Source: Rhodoplanes tepidamans (lineage in GTDB: Bacteria > Pseudomonadota > Alphaproteobacteria > Rhizobiales > Xanthobacteraceae). Taken from it: 64,000 nt of DNA. The translations under genes were made by a program, and so were the position numbers. Below, in pieces: positions 8,707-18,495 of this stretch. The stretch lies in assembly GCF_030813915.1 (NCBI RefSeq), contig NZ_JAUSUJ010000022.1:1-64000 (forward strand), read 5' to 3'. The notes below the pieces were generated by a model, which had not been told where the DNA came from, did no database searches, and was given only the letters and a program-made list of their open reading frames with translations. Each line of letters begins with the position of its first letter. The stretch's first letter is position 1.

Positions 8707-11016
8707 CTACCCCACCACGCGGTCCGCCTTGGCCACCACGGTCTTGGCGCGGAGCTGGGCGATGATCGCGGTGAGGTGCTTGAGGTCGTAGACCTCGAGA
8801 TCGATGGTGAGCTCGCTGAAGTCCGGCGACGACCGGCTCATCTTCAGATTGTCGATGTTGCCGTCGTGGTCGGCGATCACCTGGGCGACCTGGGCGAGCG
8901 AGCCGGGCTCGTTGACCGACTGCACGGCGATGCGGGCCGGGAAGCGCTGCGGGCTCTTCTCGTCGATGTCCCAGCGCACGTCGAGCCAGCGCTCGGGCTG
9001 CTCCTCGAACGCGGTCAGCGCCGGCGACTGGATCGGGTAGATGGTGATCCCCTCGCCCGGCGTCATGATGCCGACGATGCGGTCGCCCGGCACGGCGCCG
9101 CCGTTGGGGGCGAAGCGCACCGGCAGGTCGCGGTTGATGCCGCGGATCGGGATGGCGTCCTCGGGGGCGCCCGGCACCTTGAACTTGACGGCCTGGCCGG
9201 TCTTCAGCCCGAACCAGCTCTTGTCCGGCTTGGGCACCGCGGTCGCGCGCTCCTCCTTGTAGTCCGGATACATGGCGCGGACGACGTCGGACGCCTTGAT
9301 CTCGCTGCGGCCGACCGCGGCGAACACGTCCTCGATGGTGGCGCGGGCGAGCCGCGGCAGCGCCCCGGCGAGCTTCTCGTTGGAGTATTCGCGCTTGGCG
9401 CGCTGGCACAGGCGCTCGACGATGCGCTTGCCGAGCTCGGCATACTGGTTGCGCACCGCGACCCTGGTGGCGCGCCGGATGGCGGCCCGCGCCTTGCCGG
9501 TGACGACCACCGACTCCCACGCCGCCGGCAGCGCGTTGGGGCCGCGCGCGGTGAGGATCTCCACCTCGTCGCCGTTGTGCAGCTCGGAGATCAGGGGCGC
9601 GATCTTGCCGTTGATCTTGCAGCCGACCGCCCGGTTGCCGACGTCGGTGTGGACCGCATAGGCGAAGTCGATCGGGGTCGCGGCGCGCGGCAGCGCGATC
9701 AGCTTGCCCTTGGGGGTGAAGCAGAACACCTGGTCGTGGAACAGCTCGAGCTTGGTGTGCTCGAGGAACTCCTCCGGATTGGAGCCGACCGCCAGGAGCT
9801 CGATGGTGCGGCGCAGCCATGCATAGGCGTTCGATTCGCGGGTCAGCGTCTCCGAGGGCGAGCCGAGATCGTCCTTGTAGAGGGCGTGCGCGGCGATGCC
9901 GTACTCGGCGATCTCGTCCATCTCGTGGGTGCGGATCTGCAGCTCGACGCGCTGGTTGCGCGGCCCGATCACGGTGGTGTGGATCGAGCGGTAGTCGTTC
10001 TGCTTCGGGGTCGAGATGTAGTCCTTGAAGCGGCCCGGCACGACCGGCCAGGTGGTGTGGACGACGCCGAGCGCCTGGTAGCAGTCGGCGAGCGTCGCGA
10101 CGATCGCCCGGAAGGCGTAGATGTCGGAGAGCTGCTCGAAGCCGAGCGCCTTGCGCTCCATCTTGCGCCACACCGAATAGGCGTGCTTGCGGCGGCCGAA
10201 CACGGTCGCCTTGATGCCGCGCGCCGCGAGCTTGGAGGTCAGCTGCTGCTCGATCTCGGCGATCAGGTCGCTGTTGCGGGCGGCGAGGCGCTCGAGCCGC
10301 GCGTCGATCACCTTGAAGGCGTCGGGATGCAGCTCGCGGAACGCCAGGTCCTCGAGCTCGCTGCGCATCTCGTGCATGCCCATGCGGCCGGCGAGCGGCG
10401 CATAGATGTCGATCGTCTCCTCGGCGATGCGGCCGCGCTTCTCGACCGGCATGTAGACGAGGGTGCGCATGTTGTGCAGCCGGTCGGCGAGCTTGACCAG
10501 CAGCACCCGCACGTCCTCGGCGATGGCGAGGAGGAGCTTGCGCAGGTTCTCGGCCTGCTTGGCCTCGCGCGAGACGAGCTCGAGTCTCTTGAGCTTGGTC
10601 AGGCCTTCGACCAGGTGGCCGATGTCCGCCCCGAAGATGTCGTCGATGTCGGTGCGGGTGGCGTCGGTGTCCTCGATGGTGTCGTGCAGCAGCGCCGCGA
10701 CGATCGTCGCGTCGTCGAGCTTGAGGTCGGTGAGGATCGCCGCGACCTCGAGCGGGTGCGAGAAGTACGGGTCGCCGGAGGCGCGCTTCTGCTCGCCATG
10801 CGCCTTCATGGCGTAGACATAGGCGCGGTTGAGCAGGTCCTCGTTGGTGTTCGGGTTGTACTTGCGGACCCGCTCGACCAGCTCGTACTGGCGCATCATC
10901 CGCTTGGCCGGTGCCGGCGGCGGCTCGGCCGGAGTCCCGGACGGCGCGGGGCCGCGCGGCGCCTGGAGCGGCGCCTGAATCTGCATCCGCGGCAGCTTCG
11001 TCACCGGGGGACCCAC
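8707..11016 (-). CDS. rsh: Bifunctional (p)ppGpp synthetase/hydrolase (Rsh, RelA/SpoT)
   Basis: This 769-residue stringent-response enzyme makes and degrades (p)ppGpp. The HD hydrolase domain is intact ([34 protein letters not shown]). The synthetase has [13 protein letters not shown] and [19 protein letters not shown], where RFKD is the RXKD form linked to bifunctional enzymes. TGS ([19 protein letters not shown]) and a C-terminal ACT domain follow. Most relatives start at [20 protein letters not shown], residue 39-40 here (10896/10899). I place the start at GTG 11016 because AGGAGG sits 6 bases before it, which adds a Pro-rich N-terminal tail of about 39 residues. Confidence 0.94.
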   Translation of the reverse strand: MGPPVTKLPRMQIQAPLQAPRGPAPSGTPAEPPPAPAKRMMRQYELVERVRKYNPNTNEDLLNRAYVYAMKAHGEQKRASGDPYFSHPLEVAAILTDLKLDDATIVAALLHDTIEDTDATRTDIDDIFGADIGHLVEGLTKLKRLELVSREAKQAENLRKLLLAIAEDVRVLLVKLADRLHNMRTLVYMPVEKRGRIAEETIDIYAPLAGRMGMHEMRSELEDLAFRELHPDAFKVIDARLERLAARNSDLIAEIEQQLTSKLAARGIKATVFGRRKHAYSVWRKMERKALGFEQLSDIYAFRAIVATLADCYQALGVVHTTWPVVPGRFKDYISTPKQNDYRSIHTTVIGPRNQRVELQIRTHEMDEIAEYGIAAHALYKDDLGSPSETLTRESNAYAWLRRTIELLAVGSNPEEFLEHTKLELFHDQVFCFTPKGKLIALPRAATPIDFAYAVHTDVGNRAVGCKINGKIAPLISELHNGDEVEILTARGPNALPAAWESVVVTGKARAAIRRATRVAVRNQYAELGKRIVERLCQRAKREYSNEKLAGALPRLARATIEDVFAAVGRSEIKASDVVRAMYPDYKEERATAVPKPDKSWFGLKTGQAVKFKVPGAPEDAIPIRGINRDLPVRFAPNGGAVPGDRIVGIMTPGEGITIYPIQSPALTAFEEQPERWLDVRWDIDEKSPQRFPARIAVQSVNEPGSLAQVAQVIADHDGNIDNLKMSRSSPDFSELTIDLEVYDLKHLTAIIAQLRAKTVVAKADRVVG

Positions 11017-11022
11017 CCTTCA

Positions 11023-11028
11023 CCTCCT
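11023..11028 (-). promoter_or_regulatory. Strong Shine-Dalgarno that decides the rsh start
   Basis: AGGAGG (inside GAGGAGGTG on the minus strand) lies 6 bases upstream of the GTG at 11016. The alternative ATGs at 10896/10899 have only AAGCGG before them. Confidence 0.6.
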
Positions 11029-11281
11029 CGACCGACACAAGGCCCGACCGGCCGGTCCGGCCGGCCCGTGGCTTGCGATTCGCGCCTGTCGCCCGTCCCC
11101 GTCACGCTCCCGTCACGGCCCGCGGCATGTCGATGACGCGGGGATGACGGGCGCTCGACGCATCCGTGACGACGGATCCGTGACGGCGGCCGGCGCGAAC
11201 CGCCGTTCACGATAACATGGCGCCGAGTTCCTACCGCAACAACAACGCCGTGACGCAAAAAGCCGCGACGGCTCGACGACC

Positions 11282-11317
11282 GACCCGACCCGGCCGACCC
11301 GACCCGGCCGACCCGAC
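11282..11317. repeat. 14-bp tandem repeat GACCCGACCCGGCC
   Basis: There are two and a half exact copies (11282-11295, 11296-11309, 11310-11317). They lie in the 392-bp gap between rsh and rpoZ, which otherwise holds the rpoZ terminator and several GTGACGG-type short inverted motifs (11095-11205). I see no gene in that gap. Confidence 0.75.
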
Positions 11318-11320
11318 AAC

Positions 11321-11352
11321 GAAAAACCGGCGGGCCGAAGGCGCCGCCGGTT
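11321..11352 (-). terminator. Rho-independent terminator of rpoZ
   Basis: On the minus strand AACCGGCGG and CCGCCGGTT form a 9-bp stem that runs straight into TTTTTC. It is 56 bases after the rpoZ stop. The hairpin with an adjoining U-tract is a classical intrinsic terminator. Confidence 0.8.
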
Positions 11353-11408
11353 CGCAATCGATCAACAGGCCGTGCGCCGTGCGGGCGCCCGGCCGCGAGC
11401 CCGCGGGC

Positions 11409-11816
11409 TCACTCCTCGTCGTCGGTCTCGACCGGCTCCGGCCGCTCCTCGGGGGGCGCCAGACCCTCGAGCCCCTTGAGGAGCTCCTCCTCGGTCATCC
11501 GCTCCAGCACGACCTCGGTGTCGTCGGCGTCGACACCCTCGCCGCCGGCGCCGATCAGCGGGATCGCCTCGGGCTCCGGCTCGTCCACCTCGACATACTT
11601 CTGCAGCGAGTGGACCAGCTCTTCCTTGAGGTCCTCGGGCGAGATCGTCTCGTCGGCGATCTCACGGAGCGCGACGACGGGGTTCTTGTCGTTGTCGCGA
11701 TCGACCGTGATCTGGGCGCCGGAGGAGATCATGCGGGCGCGATGCCCGGCCAGGAGAACGAGCTCGAACCGGTTGCTGACCTTGTCGATGCAGTCTTCGA
11801 CGGTGACGCGTGCCAT
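11409..11816 (-). CDS. rpoZ: RNA polymerase omega subunit
   Basis: This 135-residue omega chain assists assembly of RNA polymerase around beta-prime. The N-terminal half is canonical ([20 protein letters not shown], then [13 protein letters not shown] and [10 protein letters not shown]). The C-terminal half is an acidic Glu/Asp/Pro tail, as in other alphaproteobacteria. The ATG at 11816 was chosen from homology; CAGGAG lies further upstream. It is followed by rsh, as in gammaproteobacterial rpoZ-spoT, but here an intrinsic terminator and 392 bp separate the two. Confidence 0.94.
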   Translation of the reverse strand: MARVTVEDCIDKVSNRFELVLLAGHRARMISSGAQITVDRDNDKNPVVALREIADETISPEDLKEELVHSLQKYVEVDEPEPEAIPLIGAGGEGVDADDTEVVLERMTEEELLKGLEGLAPPEERPEPVETDDEE

Positions 11817-12152
11817 GCGAGGGCGGACTCCTGGATCGAATTCCTGTGGGGTTTGGCTCTCTCGTAACCGCCCGCGCCCGAAAGTGCAACGGTCGACAGG
11901 CCAGGATTGCAATTTTTTATGAGGTATTTCTGTCGTGAATTGAGTAGAACAAAGAACGCAGAACGGATATGTGATTGACTGACGCGGAATTTGGATGCAG
12001 CCCTTGCTTCTGCGTGGCAAGCCCGTGACGACCAATTTGGGTCGCGCCCCATCCGAACTGTCCGTACATAAGGTGTCGACGCAGCGAGTCCGGATCCGCG
12101 GCCATTCACGGCCCGTATCCCCTATACTAAGATACCAAATAACGAGAGACCC
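11817..12152. promoter_or_regulatory. Divergent promoter region rpoZ / NYN gene
   Basis: This 336-bp gap is markedly AT-richer than its surroundings (for example GCAATTTTTTATGAGG and GTGAATTGAGTAGAAC). It has no convincing gene. A TATACT hexamer at 12123-12128, about 24 bases before the NYN start, is a plausible -10 box on the plus strand; I could not pair it with a good -35. The rpoZ promoter must also lie here. Confidence 0.45.
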
Positions 12153-12806
12153 ATGGCAGTGCCAAGCGAAAAAATCGCTCTGTTCATCGATGGAGCAAAT
12201 CTGTACGCGACTGCGAAGTCGCTTGGATTTGACATCGATTACAAGCGATTACTGCGCGAGTTCCAGGGCCGAGGCTATCTTCTGCGCGCGTTCTATTACA
12301 CGGCTGTCGTAGAGGATCAGGAATATTCGTCGATTCGCCCCCTGATCGACTGGCTCGACTACAACGGCTACACGGTGGTGACCAAGGCCACCAAGGAGTT
12401 CGTCGACCAGACCGGCCGGCGCAAGGTGAAGGGCAACATGGACATCGAGCTCGCGGTCGATGCCATGGAGATCGCCGGCAACATCGACCACATGGTGCTG
12501 TTCTCCGGCGATGGCGACTTCCGGTCGCTGGTCGAGGCCGTGCAGCGGCGCGGCGTCCGGGTCACCGTGGTGTCGACCATCTCGACCCAGCCGCCCATGG
12601 TGGCGGACGAGCTGCGCCGGCAGGCCGACGTGTTCCTCGACATCGTCGAGTTGCAGCCGAAGATCGGCCGCGACCCCGGCGAGCGTGCCGAGCGGGCGGC
12701 CCGGGAGCCGCGGCACACGCCGCAGTTCCTCACCCGCGGCACCACGCCGCGATCGTCGACACCGGCCCCGGCGCCGGCCAACGGCGACACGTTCGACGAA
12801 GACTGA
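12153..12806 (+). CDS. NYN-domain ribonuclease, LabA/DUF88 family
   Basis: This 217-residue protein has the PIN-like NYN fold (residues about 8-165). Predicted metal-binding acids lie in [17 protein letters not shown], in [12 protein letters not shown] and in [22 protein letters not shown] proteins are RNA endonucleases or RNA-binding proteins; the substrate here is unknown. The tail after residue 170 is Arg/Pro/Thr-rich and disordered. It is followed 10 bp later by a uracil-DNA glycosylase gene, so the pair is probably one transcript. Codon use shifts sharply inside the gene: the first 60 or so codons are AT-tolerant and the rest is as GC-rich as the neighbours. GAGAG before the ATG is the likely ribosome site. 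Confidence 0.88.
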   Translation: MAVPSEKIALFIDGANLYATAKSLGFDIDYKRLLREFQGRGYLLRAFYYTAVVEDQEYSSIRPLIDWLDYNGYTVVTKATKEFVDQTGRRKVKGNMDIELAVDAMEIAGNIDHMVLFSGDGDFRSLVEAVQRRGVRVTVVSTISTQPPMVADELRRQADVFLDIVELQPKIGRDPGERAERAAREPRHTPQFLTRGTTPRSSTPAPAPANGDTFDED

Positions 12807-12816
12807 CGGTCCGATC

Positions 12817-13557
12817 GTGCCCCGGCCGTCCGTCGCCGCGTCCCGACGGGCCGAGCATGCGCTCGGCTCGGCGCTGGAGGTCGGGCCGGCGGAGCCGGAC
12901 CGCGACTGCCCGCGCTGCCCCCGTCTGGTCGAGTTCCGCGAGACCTGGCGGGCCAAGCGGCCCGACTGGGAGAACGCGCCGGTGCCGTCCTTCGGTCCGG
13001 TCGAGGCGCGCCTGCTGATCGTCGGCCTCGCCCCCGGCCTGCAGGGCGCCAACCGCACCGGGCGGCCGTTCACCGGCGACTATGCCGGCGACCTGCTCTA
13101 CGCCACCCTGACGGAGTTCGGCTTCGCCACCGGCACTTACGCGGCACGCCCGGACGACGGGCTGACCCTGATCGACGCCCGCATCACCAACGCGGTGCGC
13201 TGCGTGCCGCCGGAGAACAAGCCGACCGGGCCGGAGATCGCCACCTGCCGGCCGTTCCTCGTCGCGACCATGGCCGAGATGCCGAAGCTCGCCGCCATCG
13301 TGGCGCTCGGCCGCATCGCCCACGACACCCTGATGGGCACGCTCGGCTGGAAGAAGTCCGCCCGCCCGTTCGGCCACGGCGCGGTTCACGCCGGCTCCCA
13401 CGGCACCTCGTCGACCTGGCCGCAGCGCCCCCTGACCGTCTTCGACAGCTATCACTGCTCCCGCTACAACACGAACACGGGCGTGCTCACGCCGGCGATG
13501 TTCCGGGCGGTGTTCTCGGCCGTGCGGGCCCATGTCGACGGGGCCGCGGCTCGCTGA
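12817..13557 (+). CDS. Uracil-DNA glycosylase family 5 (UDGb type)
   Basis: This 246-residue base-excision enzyme removes uracil and other deaminated bases from DNA. Motif A reads LIVGLAPGLQGANRTGRPFTG, the pattern of family-5 (UDGb) enzymes, which lack the Asp/Asn water activator of family 1. The C-terminal motif is DSYHCSRYN. The N-terminal CPRCPRL plus a downstream Cys fits the four-Cys iron-sulfur site of families 4 and 5. The GTG at 12817, 10 bases after the NYN stop, is the most likely start; no strong ribosome site is seen, consistent with coupling to the upstream gene. It is convergent with smpB. Confidence 0.87.
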   Translation: MPRPSVAASRRAEHALGSALEVGPAEPDRDCPRCPRLVEFRETWRAKRPDWENAPVPSFGPVEARLLIVGLAPGLQGANRTGRPFTGDYAGDLLYATLTEFGFATGTYAARPDDGLTLIDARITNAVRCVPPENKPTGPEIATCRPFLVATMAEMPKLAAIVALGRIAHDTLMGTLGWKKSARPFGHGAVHAGSHGTSSTWPQRPLTVFDSYHCSRYNTNTGVLTPAMFRAVFSAVRAHVDGAAAR

Positions 13558-13614
13558 CGCGACGATACGAATCCGGTTTCATTCCATCGGACTTCATTCC
13601 GCCGGCCGCCGGGT

Positions 13615-14103
13615 TCACCCCTTCACGCTGGCGCGCAGCAGCCGGCCCTTCTCGCGGTTCCAGTCGCGCTGCTTCTCGGTCTCGCGCTTGTCGTGGAGCT
13701 TCTTGCCGCGGCCGAGCGCCAGCTCGATCTTGGCGCGGCCACGGTCGTTGAAATACATGCGCAGCGGCACGATGGTCATGCCCTCGCGCTCGGTGCCCTG
13801 GGCCAGCTTGGCGATCTGCCGCTTGTGCAGCAGCAGCTTGCGGCGCCGCTTCGGCTCGTGCTGGAAGAACGGGCCGGCCTGCCCGTATTCGGGGATGTTG
13901 GCGTTCACGAGCCAGATCTCCCCGCCCTTCGCTTCGGCATAGGATTCTGCAATCGTCGCGCGGCCTTGGCGCAACGACTTCACCTCCGATCCGAGCAGCG
14001 CGATGCCGGCCTCGAAGGTCTCGCCGATTTCGTAGTGGAAGCGCGCCTTGCGGTTGTCCGCAACGACCTTGCGCGCCTTCTCCCTGTCCTTGTCGTCAGC
14101 CAT
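13615..14103 (-). CDS. smpB: SsrA-binding protein
   Basis: This 162-residue partner of tmRNA is needed for rescue of stalled ribosomes. Signature stretches are [40 protein letters not shown] and [19 protein letters not shown], and the basic C-terminal tail is [18 protein letters not shown]. It is the third gene of a minus-strand group dapA-mscL-smpB; dapA-smpB adjacency is frequent in Hyphomicrobiales. It lies 9 bp after mscL. No tmRNA gene was recognised in this window. Confidence 0.95.
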   Translation of the reverse strand: MADDKDREKARKVVADNRKARFHYEIGETFEAGIALLGSEVKSLRQGRATIAESYAEAKGGEIWLVNANIPEYGQAGPFFQHEPKRRRKLLLHKRQIAKLAQGTEREGMTIVPLRMYFNDRGRAKIELALGRGKKLHDKRETEKQRDWNREKGRLLRASVKG

Positions 14104-14112
14104 GGTCTCGGT

Positions 14113-14541
14113 TCACGGGCGCGCGCCCTGCTGCATTCTCAGCAGGTCGCGGATCTCGGTCAGGAGCTCCTCCTGACGCGGCGGCGTCGGCGGCTTCGCC
14201 GGCACCTCTTGGCGCAGCCTGTTCATCGCCTTGACCACCAGGAAGAGCACCCAGGCGACGATCACGAAGTTGATGCAGAGCGTCAGAAAGCTACCCCATG
14301 CCAATACAGCGCCTTGTTTTTTCGCCTCGACGAGCGTGTCCGCCGTGACCTTCGGGGAGAGCGGCAGGAAGTGGTTCGAGAAGTCGAGCCCACCCGTCAC
14401 GGCGCCGATCAGCGGCATGAACACGTCGGCGACCAGCGACTGGACGATGTTGCCGAAGGCGGCTCCGATGACGACGCCGACCGCCAGGTCGACGACGTTG
14501 CCGCGCACGGCGAACGTCTTGAACTCCTCGAGGATCGGCAT
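14113..14541 (-). CDS. mscL: Large-conductance mechanosensitive channel
   Basis: This 142-residue inner-membrane channel opens under membrane tension to release solutes in hypo-osmotic shock. The N-terminal helix and first membrane segment are standard ([20 protein letters not shown], with [20 protein letters not shown]). The second segment is [20 protein letters not shown], and the C-terminal cytoplasmic helix is [16 protein letters not shown]. The ATG at 14541 has GGAG about 11 bases upstream. It lies between dapA and smpB, 9 bp before smpB and 77 bp after dapA. Confidence 0.95.
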   Translation of the reverse strand: MPILEEFKTFAVRGNVVDLAVGVVIGAAFGNIVQSLVADVFMPLIGAVTGGLDFSNHFLPLSPKVTADTLVEAKKQGAVLAWGSFLTLCINFVIVAWVLFLVVKAMNRLRQEVPAKPPTPPRQEELLTEIRDLLRMQQGARP

Positions 14542-14589
14542 GGGTCGGGGGCTCCGCCGGATATGGTGGTAAAGCGTGCCCCCGGCAAC

Positions 14590-14615
14590 GGCCGGAACCG
14601 GGTGGTGTTCCGGCC
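14590..14615 (-). terminator. Hairpin after dapA
   Basis: GGCCGGAAC and GTTCCGGCC pair over 9 bp around an 8-base loop directly after the dapA stop. There is no U-tract. It may attenuate rather than stop transcription into mscL. Confidence 0.4.
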
Positions 14616-14618
14616 CGG

Positions 14619-15509
14619 CTAGTTGATCAGCCCGGCATGCACCATGGCGTCGCGCACCGCCTGCTTGGTCTTCTCCGAGCACGGCACCATCGGCAGCCGC
14701 ACCGTGTCGGCGCACCGGCCGAGCACCGAGACCGCATACTTGATGGGCGACGGATTGGTCTCCAGGAACAGCGCCTGGTGCAGCGGCAGCAGCTTGTCCT
14801 GCAGGGCGAGCGCGGTGGCGTAGTCGCCCTTCAGGCAGGCGCCCTGGAACTCGGCGCACAGCCGCGGCGCGACGTTCGAGGTCACCGAGATGCAGCCGTG
14901 GCCGCCATGCGCCATGAAGCCGAGCGCGGTGCCGTCCTCGCCGGAGAGCTGGTTGAAGTCTTCGCCGACCACGGCGCGCTGCTGCGAGACGCGCAGCACG
15001 TTGGCGGTGGCGTCCTTCACGCCGGCGATGTTCGGCAGCTCGAACAGGCGCTTCATGGTGTCGACCGACATGTCGATCACCGAGCGGGCCGGGATGTTGT
15101 AGATGATGATCGGGATTCCGATCGCGTCGTTGACGGCCTTGAAGTGCTGGTACAGGCCCTCCTGGGTGGGCTTGTTGTAGTAGGGCGTGACGACGAGGAC
15201 GCCCGCCGCGCCGGCCTTCTCGGCGTGCTGCGACAGCGCGATCGCCTCGGCCGTCGAGTTCGAGCCGGCGCCGGCGATCACCGGCACCCTGCCCTTGGCC
15301 TGGTCGATGCACCACTCGACGACGCGGTGATGCTCGTCGTGAGACAGCGTCGGGCTCTCGCCCGTGGTGCCGACCGGCACGAGGCCGTTGGTACCTTCGG
15401 CGATCTGCCAGTCGACCAGCGCCCGGAAGGCCGCCTCGTCGATCGAGCCGTTCTTGAACGGCGTCACCAGGGCCGTGAAGGAACCTCTGAAATTGCTCTT
15501 GGCGGCCAT
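14619..15509 (-). CDS. dapA: 4-hydroxy-tetrahydrodipicolinate synthase
   Basis: This 296-residue TIM-barrel aldolase condenses pyruvate with aspartate semialdehyde, the first step of the lysine/diaminopimelate branch. The Schiff-base lysine is Lys165 in [11 protein letters not shown], the catalytic Tyr is Tyr137 in IIIYNIPAR, and the substrate loop is [17 protein letters not shown]. Length is standard. It is divergent from the lytic transglycosylase gene across a 277-bp gap, and the two share a role in peptidoglycan metabolism. Confidence 0.95.
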   Translation of the reverse strand: MAAKSNFRGSFTALVTPFKNGSIDEAAFRALVDWQIAEGTNGLVPVGTTGESPTLSHDEHHRVVEWCIDQAKGRVPVIAGAGSNSTAEAIALSQHAEKAGAAGVLVVTPYYNKPTQEGLYQHFKAVNDAIGIPIIIYNIPARSVIDMSVDTMKRLFELPNIAGVKDATANVLRVSQQRAVVGEDFNQLSGEDGTALGFMAHGGHGCISVTSNVAPRLCAEFQGACLKGDYATALALQDKLLPLHQALFLETNPSPIKYAVSVLGRCADTVRLPMVPCSEKTKQAVRDAMVHAGLIN

Positions 15510-15786
15510 TTGAAATCACTCCTGCGTCGCGGCTTCGCCCCGGATCGGCGCGGCGACGAAGACGCATTGTTATCGGGTCGGATCGGACGATGAAAGCCCT
15601 GATCGCAGCGGCGCCCGCGCCCGGCGGGCGGTCCGCCGGGCGGCACCGCGGGCGTGCGCCCGCTCCATGCTCGCGCCGCGATTGCGCCGAAACATGGCCA
15701 TGTTCGGACCGGATTAGAGATTTGTTAACGAGAGCGGCCGGAAGGTCGCCGGGGGCGGGTCTGGTGCTGACCAGGGGGGATGGACC

Positions 15787-18351
15787 GTGGTCGCTGGCAA
15801 TCTACGTTTCCGGCTGCAGAGCTTTCGGCAGACCGTGTCGGGCCTCGCGCTCGCCGCGCTGATCGGCACCGCCGTGATCGGGCTCGCGCCTGCCCTCGCC
15901 GCCCCGGCGGCCGACAAGGCCACGTCCGACAAGGCCGCGACCAAGCCGACGAACGCCAAGCCCTCCGCAGCCAAGCCCTCCGCGGCCAAGCCTTCCGCGG
16001 CCAAGCCTTCCGCGGCCAAGCCTTCCGCGGCGAAGCCCTCCGCAGCGAAGACGTCGGCGGCAAAGACGGCCATGCCGAAGCCGGCGGAGAAGAGCGCCTC
16101 CGCCGCCAAGCCGGATCCCAAGAAGACCGGCGCCAAGGCGGCCGACGGCAAGAAGCCCGACTCGAAGACGGCGGACACCAAGAAGGCCAATGCCAAGTCC
16201 CCGCCCAAGGCCCAGGCGAGCGCCAAGCCGGCCGCCAAGGGATCCGCCGCCAAGGGACCGGGAGCACCGCCCCGCCCGCTGGCGCCGCCCAGCCGCTCCG
16301 CCTCGGCGGACCCGAGCGCCCCGATGGCGCTGCACGGGGCCGAGACGACGGCCTCGACCTCCGCCGCGACGCCGGTGTCCTACACGCCCGCCCCGAGCGC
16401 GAGCGAGCCGCTCGCCTATGCGCCGAGCCGGACCACCTCGAGCGCCGATCTCTCCGCCGTCAAGCAGGCCATCAATCTCGCCCGCCGCGGCCGGCCGGGC
16501 GACTCCACCGACGTCCAGCAGAGCATCTCGGATCCGCTGGCCCGCAAGCTCGCCGAATGGGCGCTGCTGCGCGCGAGCGACAACGGCGCCAGCTTCCGCC
16601 GCTACGCCGCCTTCGTCGAGGCCAATCCGACCTGGCCGAGCATCGGCATGCTGCGCCGGCGCGCCGAGAACATGATGTGGACCGAGAAGGCCGACCCGGC
16701 GGCGGTCAGGGCCTTCTTCTCCGGGCGGGAGCCGCTCGGCACCCGCGGCAAGCTCGCCCTCGCCCGCGCCCTGCTCGCCTCCGGCGATCGCGCCGGCGCC
16801 GCCAACTACGTTCGCGCGGTGTGGCGCACCGACTCGTTCGGCCGCGACCTCGAAGACGAGATCCAGGAGACCTTCCCGGGCATGGTCACGCGGGCCGACG
16901 ACAAGGCCCGGATGGACCGGCGGCTCTACGACGCCGGCGACTACGAGATCGCGCTGCGGGCCGCGAACCGGCTCGGCGGCGCGGAGCCCGCGATCGCCAA
17001 GGCCCGTCACGCCGTCAACCAGAAGGCGGGCAACGCCAAGGCGCAGCTCGACGCGCTCGGCGCCCGCAACGACGTCGGCCTCGCCTTCAGCCGCATCCAG
17101 TGGCTGCGCCGCGCCGAGCAGTATCAGGAGGCGGCTCGCATCATGCTCGCCGTCCCGCGCCGGCTCGACGACGCCCACGACGCCGACGAATGGTGGATCG
17201 AGCGGCGCCTGATGGCCCGCAAGCTGATCGAGCTCGGCGACCACAGGTCGGCCTATCTGGTGTGCCGCGACGCGACGCCGCCCGAGAAGGAGAACTACCA
17301 AGTCGAGCACGAGTTCATGGCCGGTTGGATCGCGCTGCGTTTCCTCGGCGATCCGGCGACCGCCGCGAAGCACTTCGCCCGCATTCCGGCGACCGGGGTG
17401 CAGAACCCGATCTCGCTGTCGCGCGCCGGCTACTGGCTCGGCCGCGCCGCCGAGGCCGCCGGCCGGCGCAGCGAGGCGCGGGCCCATTACGAGCAGGCGG
17501 CGCGCTGGAGCACGGCCTATTACGGCCAGCTCGCCCGCGGCCGCCTCGGCCTCGGCGAGATCGCGCTGCGCCCGCCGGTCAGCCTGTCGGCCGACAAGCG
17601 CGCCGCCGTCGCCCGGCTCGAGGTGGTGCGCGCCGTGGAGATCCTCTACGCCATCGACGAGCGCGACCTCGTGATCCCGTTCGTCGCCGACCTCGCCGAC
17701 CGGACGACCGACGTCGCCGCGCTGACCGCGATGGCCGAGATCGCCGCCAGGCACGACGACGCCCGCGCCGTGCTGCTGATCGGCAAGACCGCGCTCGGCA
17801 ACGGCCTGCCGCTCGACCACGCCGCCTTCCCGACCATCGGCCTGCCGCGCTACTCGCCGATCGGCCCGGAGGTCGAGCCGGCGATCGTCTACGCCATCGC
17901 CCGCCAGGAGAGCGCCTTCAACCCGAAGACCGTGTCGACCGCCAACGCGCTCGGGCTGATGCAGGTGACGCCGGCGGCCGGCCGCTACATCGCCAAGAAG
18001 CACGGCGTGCCGTTCGACCAGAAGCGGCTGCTGCACGACAAGGTCTACAACGTGCAGATGGGCGCCGCCGAGCTCGGCGGCAACATCGAGGCCTACAACG
18101 GCTCCTACATCCTCGCCTTCGCGGCCTACAATGCCGGCCGCGGCCGGGTGAAGGAATGGATCGAGCGCTTCGGCGACCCGCGCGACCCCGGCGTCGACGC
18201 GGTCGACTGGGTCGAGCGCATCCCGTTCTCGGAGACGCGCAACTACGTCCAGCGCATCATGGAGAACGTGCAGGCCTACCGCATCCGCTTCGGCGGCGGC
18301 AGCAGGCTCCTGATCGAGGCCGACCTCAAGCGCGGCGGCAGCGTGAACTGA
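15787..18351 (+). CDS. slt: Soluble lytic murein transglycosylase with Lys/Pro/Ala linker
   Basis: This 854-residue periplasmic enzyme cleaves peptidoglycan glycan strands to 1,6-anhydro products. An N-terminal signal segment (about residues 1-38) is followed by a long low-complexity KPSAA linker (about 40-200). A helical superhelix comes next (about 220-680), then a C-terminal Slt domain. The catalytic Glu lies in [20 protein letters not shown] and GLMQVTP follows. [15 protein letters not shown] is the other conserved Slt block. The start is GTG (15787) with a GGGGGG stretch 8-13 bases upstream. The linker makes it longer than E. coli Slt70 (about 645). Confidence 0.92.
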   Translation: MVAGNLRFRLQSFRQTVSGLALAALIGTAVIGLAPALAAPAADKATSDKAATKPTNAKPSAAKPSAAKPSAAKPSAAKPSAAKPSAAKTSAAKTAMPKPAEKSASAAKPDPKKTGAKAADGKKPDSKTADTKKANAKSPPKAQASAKPAAKGSAAKGPGAPPRPLAPPSRSASADPSAPMALHGAETTASTSAATPVSYTPAPSASEPLAYAPSRTTSSADLSAVKQAINLARRGRPGDSTDVQQSISDPLARKLAEWALLRASDNGASFRRYAAFVEANPTWPSIGMLRRRAENMMWTEKADPAAVRAFFSGREPLGTRGKLALARALLASGDRAGAANYVRAVWRTDSFGRDLEDEIQETFPGMVTRADDKARMDRRLYDAGDYEIALRAANRLGGAEPAIAKARHAVNQKAGNAKAQLDALGARNDVGLAFSRIQWLRRAEQYQEAARIMLAVPRRLDDAHDADEWWIERRLMARKLIELGDHRSAYLVCRDATPPEKENYQVEHEFMAGWIALRFLGDPATAAKHFARIPATGVQNPISLSRAGYWLGRAAEAAGRRSEARAHYEQAARWSTAYYGQLARGRLGLGEIALRPPVSLSADKRAAVARLEVVRAVEILYAIDERDLVIPFVADLADRTTDVAALTAMAEIAARHDDARAVLLIGKTALGNGLPLDHAAFPTIGLPRYSPIGPEVEPAIVYAIARQESAFNPKTVSTANALGLMQVTPAAGRYIAKKHGVPFDQKRLLHDKVYNVQMGAAELGGNIEAYNGSYILAFAAYNAGRGRVKEWIERFGDPRDPGVDAVDWVERIPFSETRNYVQRIMENVQAYRIRFGGGSRLLIEADLKRGGSVN
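15955..16067. repeat. 15-bp coding tandem repeat in slt
   Basis: Six near-identical GCCAAGCC(C/T)TCCGC(A/G) units (15955-16044) and two degenerate ones encode AKPSA repeats. The unit is five codons, so changes in copy number keep the frame and only change linker length. Confidence 0.85.
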
Positions 18352-18495
18352 GCCGGTCGCGAAGCCGCTCCCCGGCGCGCGCGGCGCCGGGATGCCGCCC
18401 GGATTGACGCCCGTCGTTTTCTGCGCACAGTTCCGGGCCGGTGCGGCCGGGCACCGGCGCGGCCTCAGCCCGCCGCCCGGCGCCGAGAGGGCGTG

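Noticed and set aside
11995-12312. Open frame overlapping the rpoZ/NYN promoter region on the plus strand
   Set aside because: It runs out of frame into the NYN gene, has no ribosome site and no protein-like composition.
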